Origin: an uncultured Saprospirales bacterium
GTDB lineage: Bacteria; Bacteroidota; Bacteroidia; Chitinophagales; Saprospiraceae
Length of the DNA: 50,271 nt
NCBI GenBank assembly: GCA_937864265.1
Contig: CALMIR010000156.1
Location: forward strand, 1-50,271
Direction of reading: 5' to 3'
Shown: piece after piece, positions 14,944 through 23,423 of the stretch
Layout: every line of letters begins with the position of its first letter
How positions within the stretch are numbered: the first letter of the stretch is position 1
Program-made: the position numbers and the translations under genes
Notes under the pieces: model-generated
The model's database searches: none
The model's input: only the letters and a program-made list of their open reading frames with translations
Told to the model about the DNA's origin: nothing

Positions 14944-15597
14944 ATGATGAATTTAAGGTGGAAGGTGGCCCAAGCGGCAGAAATCAGGTGGTGGAACAGG
15001 TATTTGCGGAATAAGGAAGTTAACACATATATGGATCAGAAAAGGGCTTACTGGCATCGCGTACTTGATGCCTGTAACTTGAACCTCCCCAAAGGCGCAA
15101 AAGTGTTGGATGCAGGCTGCGGCCCTGCTGGTATTTTTATAGCGATACCCCATTGCGAAGTAATCGCCATCGACCCTTTATTGGATGCATACGAACGACA
15201 ATTGCCGCATTTTCAGGCAGCCGATTATCCCTATGTACAGTTCCGCTGCCAGCCAATTGAGTCCATTTCAGAGCAAGGTGTTTTTGATTGGGTATTTTGC
15301 CTCAACGTCATCAATCACGTCGCCGACCTGAACAAAAGCCTGGATGCGCTTTGGGCGGCGCTGAAACCGGGTGCTTCCCTGGTTTTATCCGTTGATGCCC
15401 ACAACCATGCCTTTTTAAAACGGCTATTTCAGCTCATTCCAGGAGATATTTTACACCCCCATCAGTATAGCTTGTTGGATTATCAGCAAATGTTGCTGCA
15501 TCGTAAAGCCCGGATCGACCGCACCATTCTATTAAAAAAAGAAAGGATTTTTAATTATTATCTGTTCATCGCTCAGAAGCCTGAACCTTTTGGCTAA
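14944..15597 (+). CDS. Class I SAM-dependent methyltransferase
   Basis: The 217-residue protein has a Rossmann-type methyltransferase fold. Motif I is VLDAGCGPAGIF (about residues 54-65), the acidic residue after strand 2 is in VIAIDPLLDAYE (Asp77), and motif IV is FDWVFCLNVINHVADLNKSL, followed by LKPGASLVLSVDAHNHAF. This is the Methyltransf_11/25 pattern used on small molecules and lipids such as quinone precursors. The substrate cannot be read from the sequence. There is no signal peptide, so it is cytoplasmic. The gene stands alone between two inverted copies of a GC-rich palindromic element (14694-14752 and 15768-15825), and a small palindrome overlaps its stop codon. The ATG at 14944 is the first in frame; Met2 directly follows. 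Confidence 0.8.
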   Translation: MMNLRWKVAQAAEIRWWNRYLRNKEVNTYMDQKRAYWHRVLDACNLNLPKGAKVLDAGCGPAGIFIAIPHCEVIAIDPLLDAYERQLPHFQAADYPYVQFRCQPIESISEQGVFDWVFCLNVINHVADLNKSLDALWAALKPGASLVLSVDAHNHAFLKRLFQLIPGDILHPHQYSLLDYQQMLLHRKARIDRTILLKKERIFNYYLFIAQKPEPFG

Positions 15598-15707
15598 AGC
15601 TAGGCTTTTCCTGCCTGGGCTGCACCCAGTCGGGCAGGGAGTATTTGATTGCTAGGCTTAAAGCTAGGCTTTCGAGTAATCGACGGCTGGGTTTAAAGCT
15701 ATGCTTT
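15596..15707. repeat. Three AAAGC-TAG/TAT-GCTTT palindromes and a GC-rich hairpin
   Basis: The 13-bp palindrome AAAGCTAGGCTTT occurs at 15596-15608 and 15660-15672, and a variant AAAGCTATGCTTT at 15695-15707. Between the first two, at 15610-15639, CCTGCC pairs with GGCAGG and TGGG with CCCA. The first copy overlaps the methyltransferase stop codon. This fills most of the 265-bp gap before the permease gene; no gene is seen there. Confidence 0.6.
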
Positions 15708-15767
15708 GGGGGCGACTTTTAGGCATGTGGCCAAGCATATAGTCATGCCAACACTCCCTTAGTGCCT

Positions 15768-15825
15768 TCCCGCCCGGCCTGTCCGAATGGACTACGTCCA
15801 GGCGGAACGATCCGGTCGGACGGGA
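15768..15825 (-). repeat. GC-rich palindromic extragenic element, copy 2 (inverted relative to copy 1)
   Basis: On the minus strand this reads TCCCGTCCGACCGGATCG and so on, ending GGCCGGGCGGGA, and it matches copy 1 at 14694-14752 along its length. The two copies bracket the methyltransferase gene in opposite orientation. Copy 2 lies 38 bp beyond the stop codon of the permease gene and could also stabilise its mRNA end. Confidence 0.65.
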
Positions 15826-15862
15826 GTGTTCTAAGTGTTGCAGCACACCCACACCCACACCC

Positions 15863-18295
15863 TCACTCCGACTTCAAACTCTTGATCGGATTTGCCAGAG
15901 CAGCCCGAACGGCTTGGAAAGAGACGGTCGCAAAGGCGATGAACAAAGCCAATACACCTGTCACCAGGAACACCCAATACTGCATCTCAATACGGAAAAC
16001 AAAATTATTCAACCATTCATTCATCAGCCACCAAGCCAATGGTATGGCCAATATCAGGGCAATAAATACCAAGGCCAGAAAGTCTTTCGACAATAACGCG
16101 ACGATACTGGTCAGACCCGCACCCAATACCTTGCGAATACCAATTTCCTTCACGCGCTGGGCTGCCGAATGCGTGGCCAAGCCAAACAAACCCAAACAGG
16201 ATATGAGGATGGCTAACAAGCCAAAGCCTTTGCAAGTGGCAGAAAGGCGATTGTCATCTTCGTAAAACTGAGCGATTTGTTCATCCAGAAAACGACCGGA
16301 AAATATTTGTTCGGGCAATATCCGATCATATACTTGCTGGATGGAAGTTGTGGTTTGGGCAATATTGTCCGGGGTGATTTTCAGGCCAGCTTCCCAGTAA
16401 AATTCTTTCCGGGTAGTCATCAGCAGGGGTTGATGCGCTTCTCTCAAACTATGGGTATGAAAGTCTTTAACCACACCTACGATCTTTAATATACGGCGGC
16501 TACCCAAACGTATATTTTGGCCGATCACCTCTGCCGGATCCAGAATACCCAATTTTTCCAACAAGGTTTGATTCACCACGGCTTCGCGCATGGTATCGGA
16601 TGGCGACATCCAATTACCTGCCAGCAAATGCATGTTGTAAGTTTCTGCGTAGTCGGCATCACAGAATTTCAGACTCACGCCATAAGGCTCATCTTCCGTT
16701 CGGGAACCATAGCGGAAATTAGTGTCCCAGGTATTTCCCGAAAAGGGCTGATCGCTACTAAAACTGACTTTCTCCACAGCCGGCAAAGCCAACAATTCCC
16801 TTTTCAAGGTTTCTTGCTTATTGACCGTCAAGCTGTCGGTATTGTAGTTGAAGGTATAAATCAGATCCTGGCTAAAGCCCAAATCGCGAGAGCGAATGTA
16901 ATCCAACTGCAAAATGGTAATGATGGCCCCAATAATAAGCCCCTGAGCGATCACAAATTGCAACACCACCAATGACTTTCTCAAGGCAGTGCCACCTATA
17001 AAGCTATTATCCGCATTGTTTTTCAATGCTTTGACTGGCTTAAAACCAGCCAGGGCGAGTGAGGGGTACAAGCCAGCCAAGAAGGTGACCACTACTGCGG
17101 TTAAGCCCAAAAATGCCAGTACTGAAGGATTGGATAAAAACGGCAACTCATCCGGCACATCGGAGATGCGTTTGAGCAAAGGTGAGCACAAACCAGCCAA
17201 TAACGCGCCCAGCATAACAGACAAGAAAACAATCGTACCAGTTTCGCTCATAAATTGGGCGATCAGCTGGCTGCGCCTGCTGCCCAGGGTTTTGCGCACG
17301 CCCACCTCTTTGGCCCTTAAAGAAGCCTGTGCAGTAGCGAGGTTGACGAAATTAAAACAGGCCATTACGAGAATCAATATGCCAATGGCAGATAAAATTC
17401 TCAAACGGCTTTTACTGATAATATGGGAGCCGGAATGACCGTAGTCCTCATTATAGTGCAGGTCAGAAAGAACCTGCAGGTGATGCCTCCTACCGGTGAC
17501 ATCAGAACCATCTTTGTATTCTTCTTTTCCTACTTCAACCAGTACGGCATTGGCTGCATCCCATTGGTCGGTATTTTGCAACAAAGCATAGACCTGATTG
17601 TTGGTGCTGCAACTATTCCAGCCTTCATCGAAAAAAAACAAGTCTTTGTTGGCGCGGAGTGTGGCGTAGGAAATCAAATAGGGATAGGTGAAATCACAAT
17701 TAGTGGGTAAATCCCGATATACTCCTTTGACCGTCACCGGAACCAAGTTGTCCACCAGCACCGTTTTGCCCACTGCTTCTTCCCATCTTTCAAAGCATTT
17801 GGTGGCCCAACTTTGGCTCAGCACAACAGTACCCGGCTCATTGAAGGCCGTTGCTGGCTCTCCGTCAAGCCATTCCAGATCGAAAATGCGGAAGAAGTCG
17901 GGATACACAAAAAAGGCCGTTTCCGCCCCTTCCATACCAAACTTTTTCAAAGGAGGCCCACCATTGGGGTTAGGTATCGTAATGCTAGACCAGAGTTCGT
18001 GAACGGGACTGAAGGCTTCAAACTGGCTAACGGTGCTTTTCATCACGTCCATAGCCGCAACTGGTATGCAATAGCTCGGATATATTTCACCCTCCGCACT
18101 TCGCTCTTCCGACACGACGCGCACAATGCGTTCATATTGAGCAAAGTTTTTATTGAAGCTCAATTCATAATGGACGATCCGGTATATCAGCAAAGCCGCC
18201 GCCAAACCAATGGCCAAACCGGCCACATTAATAAAGGTGTAAATTTTGTTTTTGCGCAGGCTGCGCCATGCAATTTTCAGGTGATTATAAAACAT
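15863..18295 (-). CDS. ABC transporter permease with two FtsX/MacB-type halves
   Basis: The 810-residue protein has the layout of Bacteroidota double-FtsX permeases: an N-terminal membrane helix (AGLAIGLAAALLIY, about residues 25-40), a large periplasmic domain to about residue 300, three or four helices, a second periplasmic domain (about 490-680) and a last set of helices. Each half carries the coupling motif that contacts the ATPase: RAKEVGVRKTLGS (about 330-342) and RVKEIGIRKVLGA (about 705-717). Such proteins work as mechanotransducers or exporters of lipids, peptides or drugs rather than importers. No ATP-binding gene lies next to it, so its ATPase partner is encoded elsewhere. It is separated from the upstream papain-fold gene by a strong terminator and so has its own promoter. 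Confidence 0.88.
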   Translation of the reverse strand: MFYNHLKIAWRSLRKNKIYTFINVAGLAIGLAAALLIYRIVHYELSFNKNFAQYERIVRVVSEERSAEGEIYPSYCIPVAAMDVMKSTVSQFEAFSPVHELWSSITIPNPNGGPPLKKFGMEGAETAFFVYPDFFRIFDLEWLDGEPATAFNEPGTVVLSQSWATKCFERWEEAVGKTVLVDNLVPVTVKGVYRDLPTNCDFTYPYLISYATLRANKDLFFFDEGWNSCSTNNQVYALLQNTDQWDAANAVLVEVGKEEYKDGSDVTGRRHHLQVLSDLHYNEDYGHSGSHIISKSRLRILSAIGILILVMACFNFVNLATAQASLRAKEVGVRKTLGSRRSQLIAQFMSETGTIVFLSVMLGALLAGLCSPLLKRISDVPDELPFLSNPSVLAFLGLTAVVVTFLAGLYPSLALAGFKPVKALKNNADNSFIGGTALRKSLVVLQFVIAQGLIIGAIITILQLDYIRSRDLGFSQDLIYTFNYNTDSLTVNKQETLKRELLALPAVEKVSFSSDQPFSGNTWDTNFRYGSRTEDEPYGVSLKFCDADYAETYNMHLLAGNWMSPSDTMREAVVNQTLLEKLGILDPAEVIGQNIRLGSRRILKIVGVVKDFHTHSLREAHQPLLMTTRKEFYWEAGLKITPDNIAQTTTSIQQVYDRILPEQIFSGRFLDEQIAQFYEDDNRLSATCKGFGLLAILISCLGLFGLATHSAAQRVKEIGIRKVLGAGLTSIVALLSKDFLALVFIALILAIPLAWWLMNEWLNNFVFRIEMQYWVFLVTGVLALFIAFATVSFQAVRAALANPIKSLKSE

Positions 18296-18386
18296 GTGGT
18301 TTTAACTTGTTTCTCAAAAAGATAACAAGTAATATGCCATTGTTTCAATCGATTAATAATCAACCACTTAAAAGATGGGCTTTTTG

Positions 18387-18428
18387 AAAAATTGTACGCT
18401 AATGAACGCAAGTGTATCATTAGCGTAC
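18387..18428 (-). terminator. Intrinsic terminator after the papain-fold gene
   Basis: GTACGCTAATGA (18394-18405) and TCATTAGCGTAC (18417-18428) form a perfect 12-bp stem with an 11-base loop. Read on the minus strand, the stem is followed by AATTTTTC. It starts 6 bp after the stop codon of the gene at 18434-19309 and separates it from the permease gene. The rest of the gap to 18296 holds no gene. Confidence 0.85.
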
Positions 18429-18433
18429 AGCTT

Positions 18434-19309
18434 TTAGTATTCTGTTTGCGGCACCACGACATAACCGCTGGTGGCAAATTCTTCAAAATCCTTGTACTTG
18501 ATCCAAATGTACCCACTGCTGCCCCACACTCGCCCCCAACTGCTGAGTACTTCAAAAGCTTCCAGGTTGTCGTCATACCCTACCACAATAAACGGATATG
18601 ATTTGGTCTCGTCGTCTTTGTTTTCGTCCGCAATGAGTAAGGAAGCATCCAAATACTTGACTTCTACTGCTTTGGAAGCCCATTCCGCTTTTTTCGACAT
18701 GTCCAGTTCTGTGGTATAGAGCAAGTCTTTGATTCGGGGGTGCGCATTGAATTCAATGACTACCGGGTTGCCGCGCATCAAGGCTTTGCGGGTTTCGAAA
18801 GAGCGCTGGCTGGGACGGGTTACATCGCGGAACAAATAAAGAAAATTTTGGATGGTGTATTTTTGCGTCGCATACACTGCGGGCGGTATGGTGCGCGACC
18901 CATACGGCATGATAGATGCGCTGACCGTTCCTTCATCTACCAGCAATTGCAGGGCATCTTTGGCTGTAACCGTTTTATTGCTTGCCAAGAGATTTAGAGA
19001 AATGTAATCCGGGCTGAGGTTGATTTTGTAGTTTTCATTCAAATTGACGTAGTATTCCAGGGCGCTGGCGATGGTATAGGCCAGTTCTTCCCCTTCGGTA
19101 CTCACTTTCCTGACTGGCATCATGTAAGGCTTAATGGTTTGCACATCCAGCATATCGCGTGGGTCTTTTCCAATACCGGGCACGGTGATCATGTGCTGGT
19201 CAAAGACCTGGGGGTCTTTGATGCCAATTTCCTGTGAAAGTAAGCGTTCATTTTGTGACCAAACACAAAGGGGGAGCATTAATACAAAAGCAGAGAAAAA
19301 GGTTTTCAT
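18434..19309 (-). CDS. Secreted papain-fold (C1-like) protein without catalytic residues
   Basis: The 291-residue protein has a signal peptide (residues 1-19, ending VWSQ). Its body follows the papain family: PVRKVSTEGEELAYTIASA (65-83) aligns without gaps to the active-site helix VRxQGxxGSCVAFA; LSPDYISLNLL (98-108) to the usual LSPEYxYN; SYPFIVVGYDD (237-247) to GHAVVVVGYDD; FEVLSSWGRVWGSSGYIWI (252-270) to FEVxNSWGxxWGxxGYxWI. At the catalytic positions the oxyanion Gln is Val69, the Cys is Glu75, the His is Tyr238 and the Asn is Ser256, so it cannot be a cysteine protease. The fold-defining glycines and tryptophans remain. It may be a binding or scaffold protein; its partner is unknown. 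It forms its own transcript, ended by the terminator at 18387-18428, and diverges from the AsmA-like gene. Confidence 0.78.
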   Translation of the reverse strand: MKTFFSAFVLMLPLCVWSQNERLLSQEIGIKDPQVFDQHMITVPGIGKDPRDMLDVQTIKPYMMPVRKVSTEGEELAYTIASALEYYVNLNENYKINLSPDYISLNLLASNKTVTAKDALQLLVDEGTVSASIMPYGSRTIPPAVYATQKYTIQNFLYLFRDVTRPSQRSFETRKALMRGNPVVIEFNAHPRIKDLLYTTELDMSKKAEWASKAVEVKYLDASLLIADENKDDETKSYPFIVVGYDDNLEAFEVLSSWGRVWGSSGYIWIKYKDFEEFATSGYVVVPQTEY

Positions 19310-19548
19310 GTTATCAATAGTTTGTCATCCCAACGAAAGAGCAAGGGCAAATCTTATGATAAAAAAGAATTTTTTATGCGATTAGTCAAAATGAATCTGG
19401 TAATTGCGAAAAAAAAGAATACAAGCCAGAAAAATTATGCATTCCTCCGCTTTTTTGCATCATGTGAGAAAACAAATCCCCCCTGGGAAAACGTTTCACA
19501 AACGGCGGCCCCTCATTGATATATGGCTCCGATTACAAACCGATACAT

Positions 19549-22500
19549 ATGAAAATCGTTAAAAGAATCCTGCTGGTTGTTGTTATTCTGCTAGTACTGC
19601 TCATTGGGGCAGCGATCGCCCTGCCCATTCTTTTCAAGGATGAACTCTTGGCATTTACCAAAACTGAGATCAATAAAAATGTGAACGCAAAGGTCGATTT
19701 TGCCGATGCCCATCTGTCACTGCTGCGGAGCTTTCCCGATTTTAGCTTCAAATTGGAAGACTATAATATATATGGTGTGGATGAATTTGAAGGCATTGCC
19801 CTGGCACAGGGAAAAGAACTCGCTTTTACCCTCGATGTCATGTCGGTGATCAAAGCAGATCGCCCGATTGAAATCCATTCGGTGAGCCTGATAGACCCCA
19901 AAATTGATATTCGGGTGCTCAAAAATGGCAAAGCCAACTACGATATCGCCATCCCCTCTGCCGATTCTACTGCAACAGAAGAAAGCGCCGATTATGGCAA
20001 TGTCCGCATTCAACTGCAAAAATACAATATCGAAAATGCCAGCATCCGGTATGAAGACAAAAGCGCCGATACGTACCTAAACATCAGCGGACTCGACCAC
20101 AGCGGCAAGGGCGATTTCACCCTCGATATTTTTGACTTGACGACCACCACGCATATCGACGAGTTAAGCGTAGCGCAAGGCGGCATTCCTTATTTGAAAA
20201 AAGCCCGCACCGACTTGGAAGCTGTTTTCAACATCGATATGCTCAACAGTAAATACACGTTCAAAGAAAATAAACTCAGCATCAACGATCTGATTCTGAA
20301 TGCAGATGGCTTTGTGCAAATGCCCGATGAAGATATTGTGATGGACATCGCTGTAAGTTCGCCGCAAAATGAGTTCAAAAACCTGCTCTCCCTCATTCCT
20401 AACGCTTATATTGCAGGCTATGAAAACGTAAAAGCCGATGGCCAATTCGAGTTTGCAGCAACAGTAAAAGGTACTTATAACGGGGAAAAAGAACAATTGC
20501 CCGGTTTTAACATCAAATTGGAGGTCGAAAACGCCAATGTGCAGTATCCGGATTTGCCGATGGGCATCAGTGGTATTTACACCCAAGCGCTGGTCAACAG
20601 CCCTGGCAGCGATTTGGATCAATTGACGGTGGATGTGCCGCGTTTTAGCATGAAATTGGGCAGCAATCCTTTTACAGCCCGATTCAATTTAAAAACTCCG
20701 ATTTCCGACCCCGACCTCAAAGCCGAAGCAAAAGGTACGATTGACTTGGCACAACTGGCCAAAGCCTTCCCGATGGATGGCGTAGATCAACTCAATGGCA
20801 TCATCAACGCCGATGTGCGGGTGGATACGAGATTGTCTTACATCGAAGCACAGGCCTATGAAAAAGTCAACATGGATGGCGGCCTACGCATCAATAACAT
20901 GAATTACAAAACGACGGGCTTGCCAAGCATGCAAATCCAAAATATGGATATGGCGTTTACCCCTCAGAAGGTCAACCTAAAAGCGTTTGATGCGAAACTG
21001 GGCAAAAGCGAGGTGCAGGCCCAAGGCAACATTGACAATATTTTGGCCTATTTTTCACCAGAGAAAACCATGCGGGGTGACTTGAGCGTGCGTTCCCGCT
21101 ATTTCAACGCCGATGAATGGATGCCAGCCGAAGAAGAAGGCGCAGTGGCTACTTCTGAGACAACAGCGGAAGAACCCGTTGAAATTTTTGACCGCTTTGA
21201 TTTTAAACTGGATGCTCGCGCCGATAAAATCGATTACGACGTTTACACCGTCACCGATGCCATAGCCATCGGGCAAATGACGCCCAACCAACTCACCGTT
21301 AGCACCCTGATGGGCAAAATAGGCAACAGCGATTTTCGCGCTTCTGGTGTGATCACCAATCTGTTCGACTACCTATTTGAAGGCGGCGTACTGGGCGGTA
21401 GCATCAAGGCCAATTCCAACCTGTTCGATTTGAATCAGTTTATGCCGGAAGAAACAGCCAGTAGCAGTACGAGTACGTCATCAGGTTCTTCCTCCTATGG
21501 CGTAGTGCCTGTACCACCCAATATCGATATGGAAATACATGCGGAAGTGGCCAAAGTGATCTACACCAACCTTGAGTTGAATAACATCAAGGGACGCTTG
21601 GTTGTAGAGGACGAAGCCGTAGTATTGGACGGTGTGACGGCCAACGCATTTGGCGGAAGCCTGGGCATGAGCGGAAGTTATGATACCAAAGATGTGGAAA
21701 ATCCGGCTTTCAGTTTTAAATACGACATGAATAAGGTGGACTTTCAAAAGGCTTTTAGTTCTTTGAACACTTTTCAGCAAATCGCGCCTATTGGGCAATA
21801 CATCGCCGGCATCTTTTCCACCACCTTCATCATGGACGGCACTTTGGGCAAGGATTTGATGCCCAAACTGGAAAGCCTGAATGCAGAAGGGTTTTTGGAA
21901 ACCATCAACGGGATCATACAATCTTTCCCCGCTGCACAATCAGTCGGCAACAAACTCAATATCGACTACCTGAAGGACAATATCAAGATCGAAAATACCA
22001 AAAACTGGTTTGAGGTCAAAGACGGTGCCCTGGAAATCAAGCCCTATGATACCAAAGTGAAGGACATTGCCCTGCAAATGGGTGGCAAGTATTTCCTCAA
22101 CAATAACCTGGACTTCGACATACTGGCCAAAGTGCCTCGCAAAACTTTAGAGAACAATGCTTTGGGTGCTGCGGCTGGTACTGGCTTCAAATTCCTGCAA
22201 GGCGAAGCCTCCAAGCTGGGTATAGACATCAAGCAGGGCGAATTTGTCAACCTGAAAATTAACTTGAGTGGCGACTGGCAAAAACCCAAGCTGGGGCTAA
22301 AAGTACTGGGCATGGATGGCGAAGGCGAAACCTCTCTGGTAGATGCCGCCAAAGAAGAGGTGAAAGATCAGGTGAACCAAAAAGTGGAAGAAGTCAAACA
22401 AGAAGCCAAAGACCGGGCTCAAAAAGCAGCGGATTCCCTCAAGACGGTGGCCAAGAAAGAAGCGGATAAGGCCATAGATAAAGCCAAACAGGAGGCCGAA

Positions 22501-22653
22501 AAAGCAGCCAAGGAAAAATTGGGTGAAGTCATAGATTCTACCACTCAAAAGAAAGTCGAAGAAGCCCTGGGTGAAAAAGGCCAGGAAGCCAAAGATAAAA
22601 TCGAAGACAAACTCAAGGACTGGAATCCTTTTGGGAAAAAGAAGAAGAACTGA
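19549..22653 (+). CDS. AsmA-family protein (AsmA N-terminal and AsmA-like C-terminal domains)
   Basis: The 1034-residue protein has one N-terminal membrane anchor (ILLVVVILLVLLIGAAIALPIL, residues about 7-28) and then a long periplasmic part built of repeated beta-strands, with LLRSFPDFSFKLEDYNIYG near residue 55 typical of Bacteroidota AsmA proteins. A Ser/Thr linker occurs near residues 637-650. AsmA proteins form long hydrophobic grooves that move phospholipid between the inner and outer membranes or guide outer-membrane assembly. The last 100 residues are a highly charged Lys/Glu/Ala helix (KEEVKDQVNQKVEEVKQEAK and similar), ending in a run of lysines. I chose the ATG at 19549; a TTG at 19516 would add 11 residues before the anchor. 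No partner gene is adjacent. Confidence 0.85.
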   Translation: MKIVKRILLVVVILLVLLIGAAIALPILFKDELLAFTKTEINKNVNAKVDFADAHLSLLRSFPDFSFKLEDYNIYGVDEFEGIALAQGKELAFTLDVMSVIKADRPIEIHSVSLIDPKIDIRVLKNGKANYDIAIPSADSTATEESADYGNVRIQLQKYNIENASIRYEDKSADTYLNISGLDHSGKGDFTLDIFDLTTTTHIDELSVAQGGIPYLKKARTDLEAVFNIDMLNSKYTFKENKLSINDLILNADGFVQMPDEDIVMDIAVSSPQNEFKNLLSLIPNAYIAGYENVKADGQFEFAATVKGTYNGEKEQLPGFNIKLEVENANVQYPDLPMGISGIYTQALVNSPGSDLDQLTVDVPRFSMKLGSNPFTARFNLKTPISDPDLKAEAKGTIDLAQLAKAFPMDGVDQLNGIINADVRVDTRLSYIEAQAYEKVNMDGGLRINNMNYKTTGLPSMQIQNMDMAFTPQKVNLKAFDAKLGKSEVQAQGNIDNILAYFSPEKTMRGDLSVRSRYFNADEWMPAEEEGAVATSETTAEEPVEIFDRFDFKLDARADKIDYDVYTVTDAIAIGQMTPNQLTVSTLMGKIGNSDFRASGVITNLFDYLFEGGVLGGSIKANSNLFDLNQFMPEETASSSTSTSSGSSSYGVVPVPPNIDMEIHAEVAKVIYTNLELNNIKGRLVVEDEAVVLDGVTANAFGGSLGMSGSYDTKDVENPAFSFKYDMNKVDFQKAFSSLNTFQQIAPIGQYIAGIFSTTFIMDGTLGKDLMPKLESLNAEGFLETINGIIQSFPAAQSVGNKLNIDYLKDNIKIENTKNWFEVKDGALEIKPYDTKVKDIALQMGGKYFLNNNLDFDILAKVPRKTLENNALGAAAGTGFKFLQGEASKLGIDIKQGEFVNLKINLSGDWQKPKLGLKVLGMDGEGETSLVDAAKEEVKDQVNQKVEEVKQEAKDRAQKAADSLKTVAKKEADKAIDKAKQEAEKAAKEKLGEVIDSTTQKKVEEALGEKGQEAKDKIEDKLKDWNPFGKKKKN

Positions 22654-22662
22654 GTAGGTTTG

Positions 22663-22703
22663 ACAACTGCCGGCAGCAACACAAAGAGGCTGCTGGCAGT
22701 TGT
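22663..22703 (+). terminator. Strong hairpin after the AsmA-like gene
   Basis: ACAACTGCCGGCAGC (22663-22677) pairs with GCTGCTGGCAGTTGT (22689-22703) with one G-T wobble and an 11-base loop, starting 9 bp after the stop codon. No T-run follows on the plus strand, so it may be a transcript-end stabiliser or factor-dependent terminator rather than a classic intrinsic one. The rest of the gap to 22781 holds nothing I recognise. Confidence 0.55.
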
Positions 22704-22781
22704 GTTGTAGGGGTTGAGCCTGCCCTATGTATGGCGGTTACGGGCTGAATATGCCAGTGTTGGTCATTACTTCTAGCTGCA

Positions 22782-23342
22782 CTAATTATTTAGTTTTAGC
22801 TTCATCAGGATGTCTATTTGTTGGTCATTTCCCAATTTAAAAATGTGTTTGTCAAAGGCAACAAAACCGTTTTTCTTGTAAAAATTGATCGCCCGTGGAT
22901 TCTCTTCCCAAACCCCCAACCAAATAAAGTCTAAATTTTTTTCTTTTGCTATTTGTATGGCTTTGTCGAATAGCAATTGCCCTACCTCTTTACCATGGTA
23001 TGCTTCTACAACGTAAATTCGTTCAATTTCTAGTGCTTTGTCGTCTTTTAATTCCGTTTGTGATTGCCCAAAGTTTATTTTCAAATATCCAATTACCATA
23101 TTGTCAAGTGCAGCAAAATAGAAGTCAGCATTCTTGTCGTTCAATTCAGCAGCCAGCTTATCAATAGAAAAACCTTCCTCCAAATATTTTTTCATATTTT
23201 CTTCCGTATTGCCGACAGAAAATGTTTCGTAAAAAGTCTGCCTCCCAATTTCCTGTAATTGGTTGATATCGCTTGGGGTTACTTTTTTTATTTCAATTGC
23301 TGTCATCATTCTTTTGTTGCTTGTTGCCTGAGATTTTTGCAT
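22782..23342 (-). CDS. GNAT-family N-acetyltransferase, PaiA-like
   Basis: The 186-residue protein has the GNAT fold and resembles Bacillus PaiA, a spermidine/spermine N-acetyltransferase, along most of its length: TFYETFSVGNTEENMKKYLE, NADFYFAALDNMVIGYLKI, LEIERIYVVEAYHGKEVGQL and IWLGVWEENPRAINFYKKNG all have direct counterparts. The acetyl-CoA pyrophosphate loop is normally QxxGxG; here it is YHGKEVGQLL, so the first glycine is Glu. Family similarity begins near Met12/Met13, so the start at 23342 may be too early and 23309 or 23306 is possible. It lies 81 bp after the rhamnulokinase gene on the same strand; it might be co-transcribed but has no evident role in rhamnose use. Confidence 0.78.
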   Translation of the reverse strand: MQKSQATSNKRMMTAIEIKKVTPSDINQLQEIGRQTFYETFSVGNTEENMKKYLEEGFSIDKLAAELNDKNADFYFAALDNMVIGYLKINFGQSQTELKDDKALEIERIYVVEAYHGKEVGQLLFDKAIQIAKEKNLDFIWLGVWEENPRAINFYKKNGFVAFDKHIFKLGNDQQIDILMKLKLNN

Positions 23343-23423
23343 TGCCGAACAGTAAAGCCAGCTAAATATAAATGCCTAGCATTGAAAAGTCAATATCCTC
23401 AATATACTTTTTTGCCACTAATT

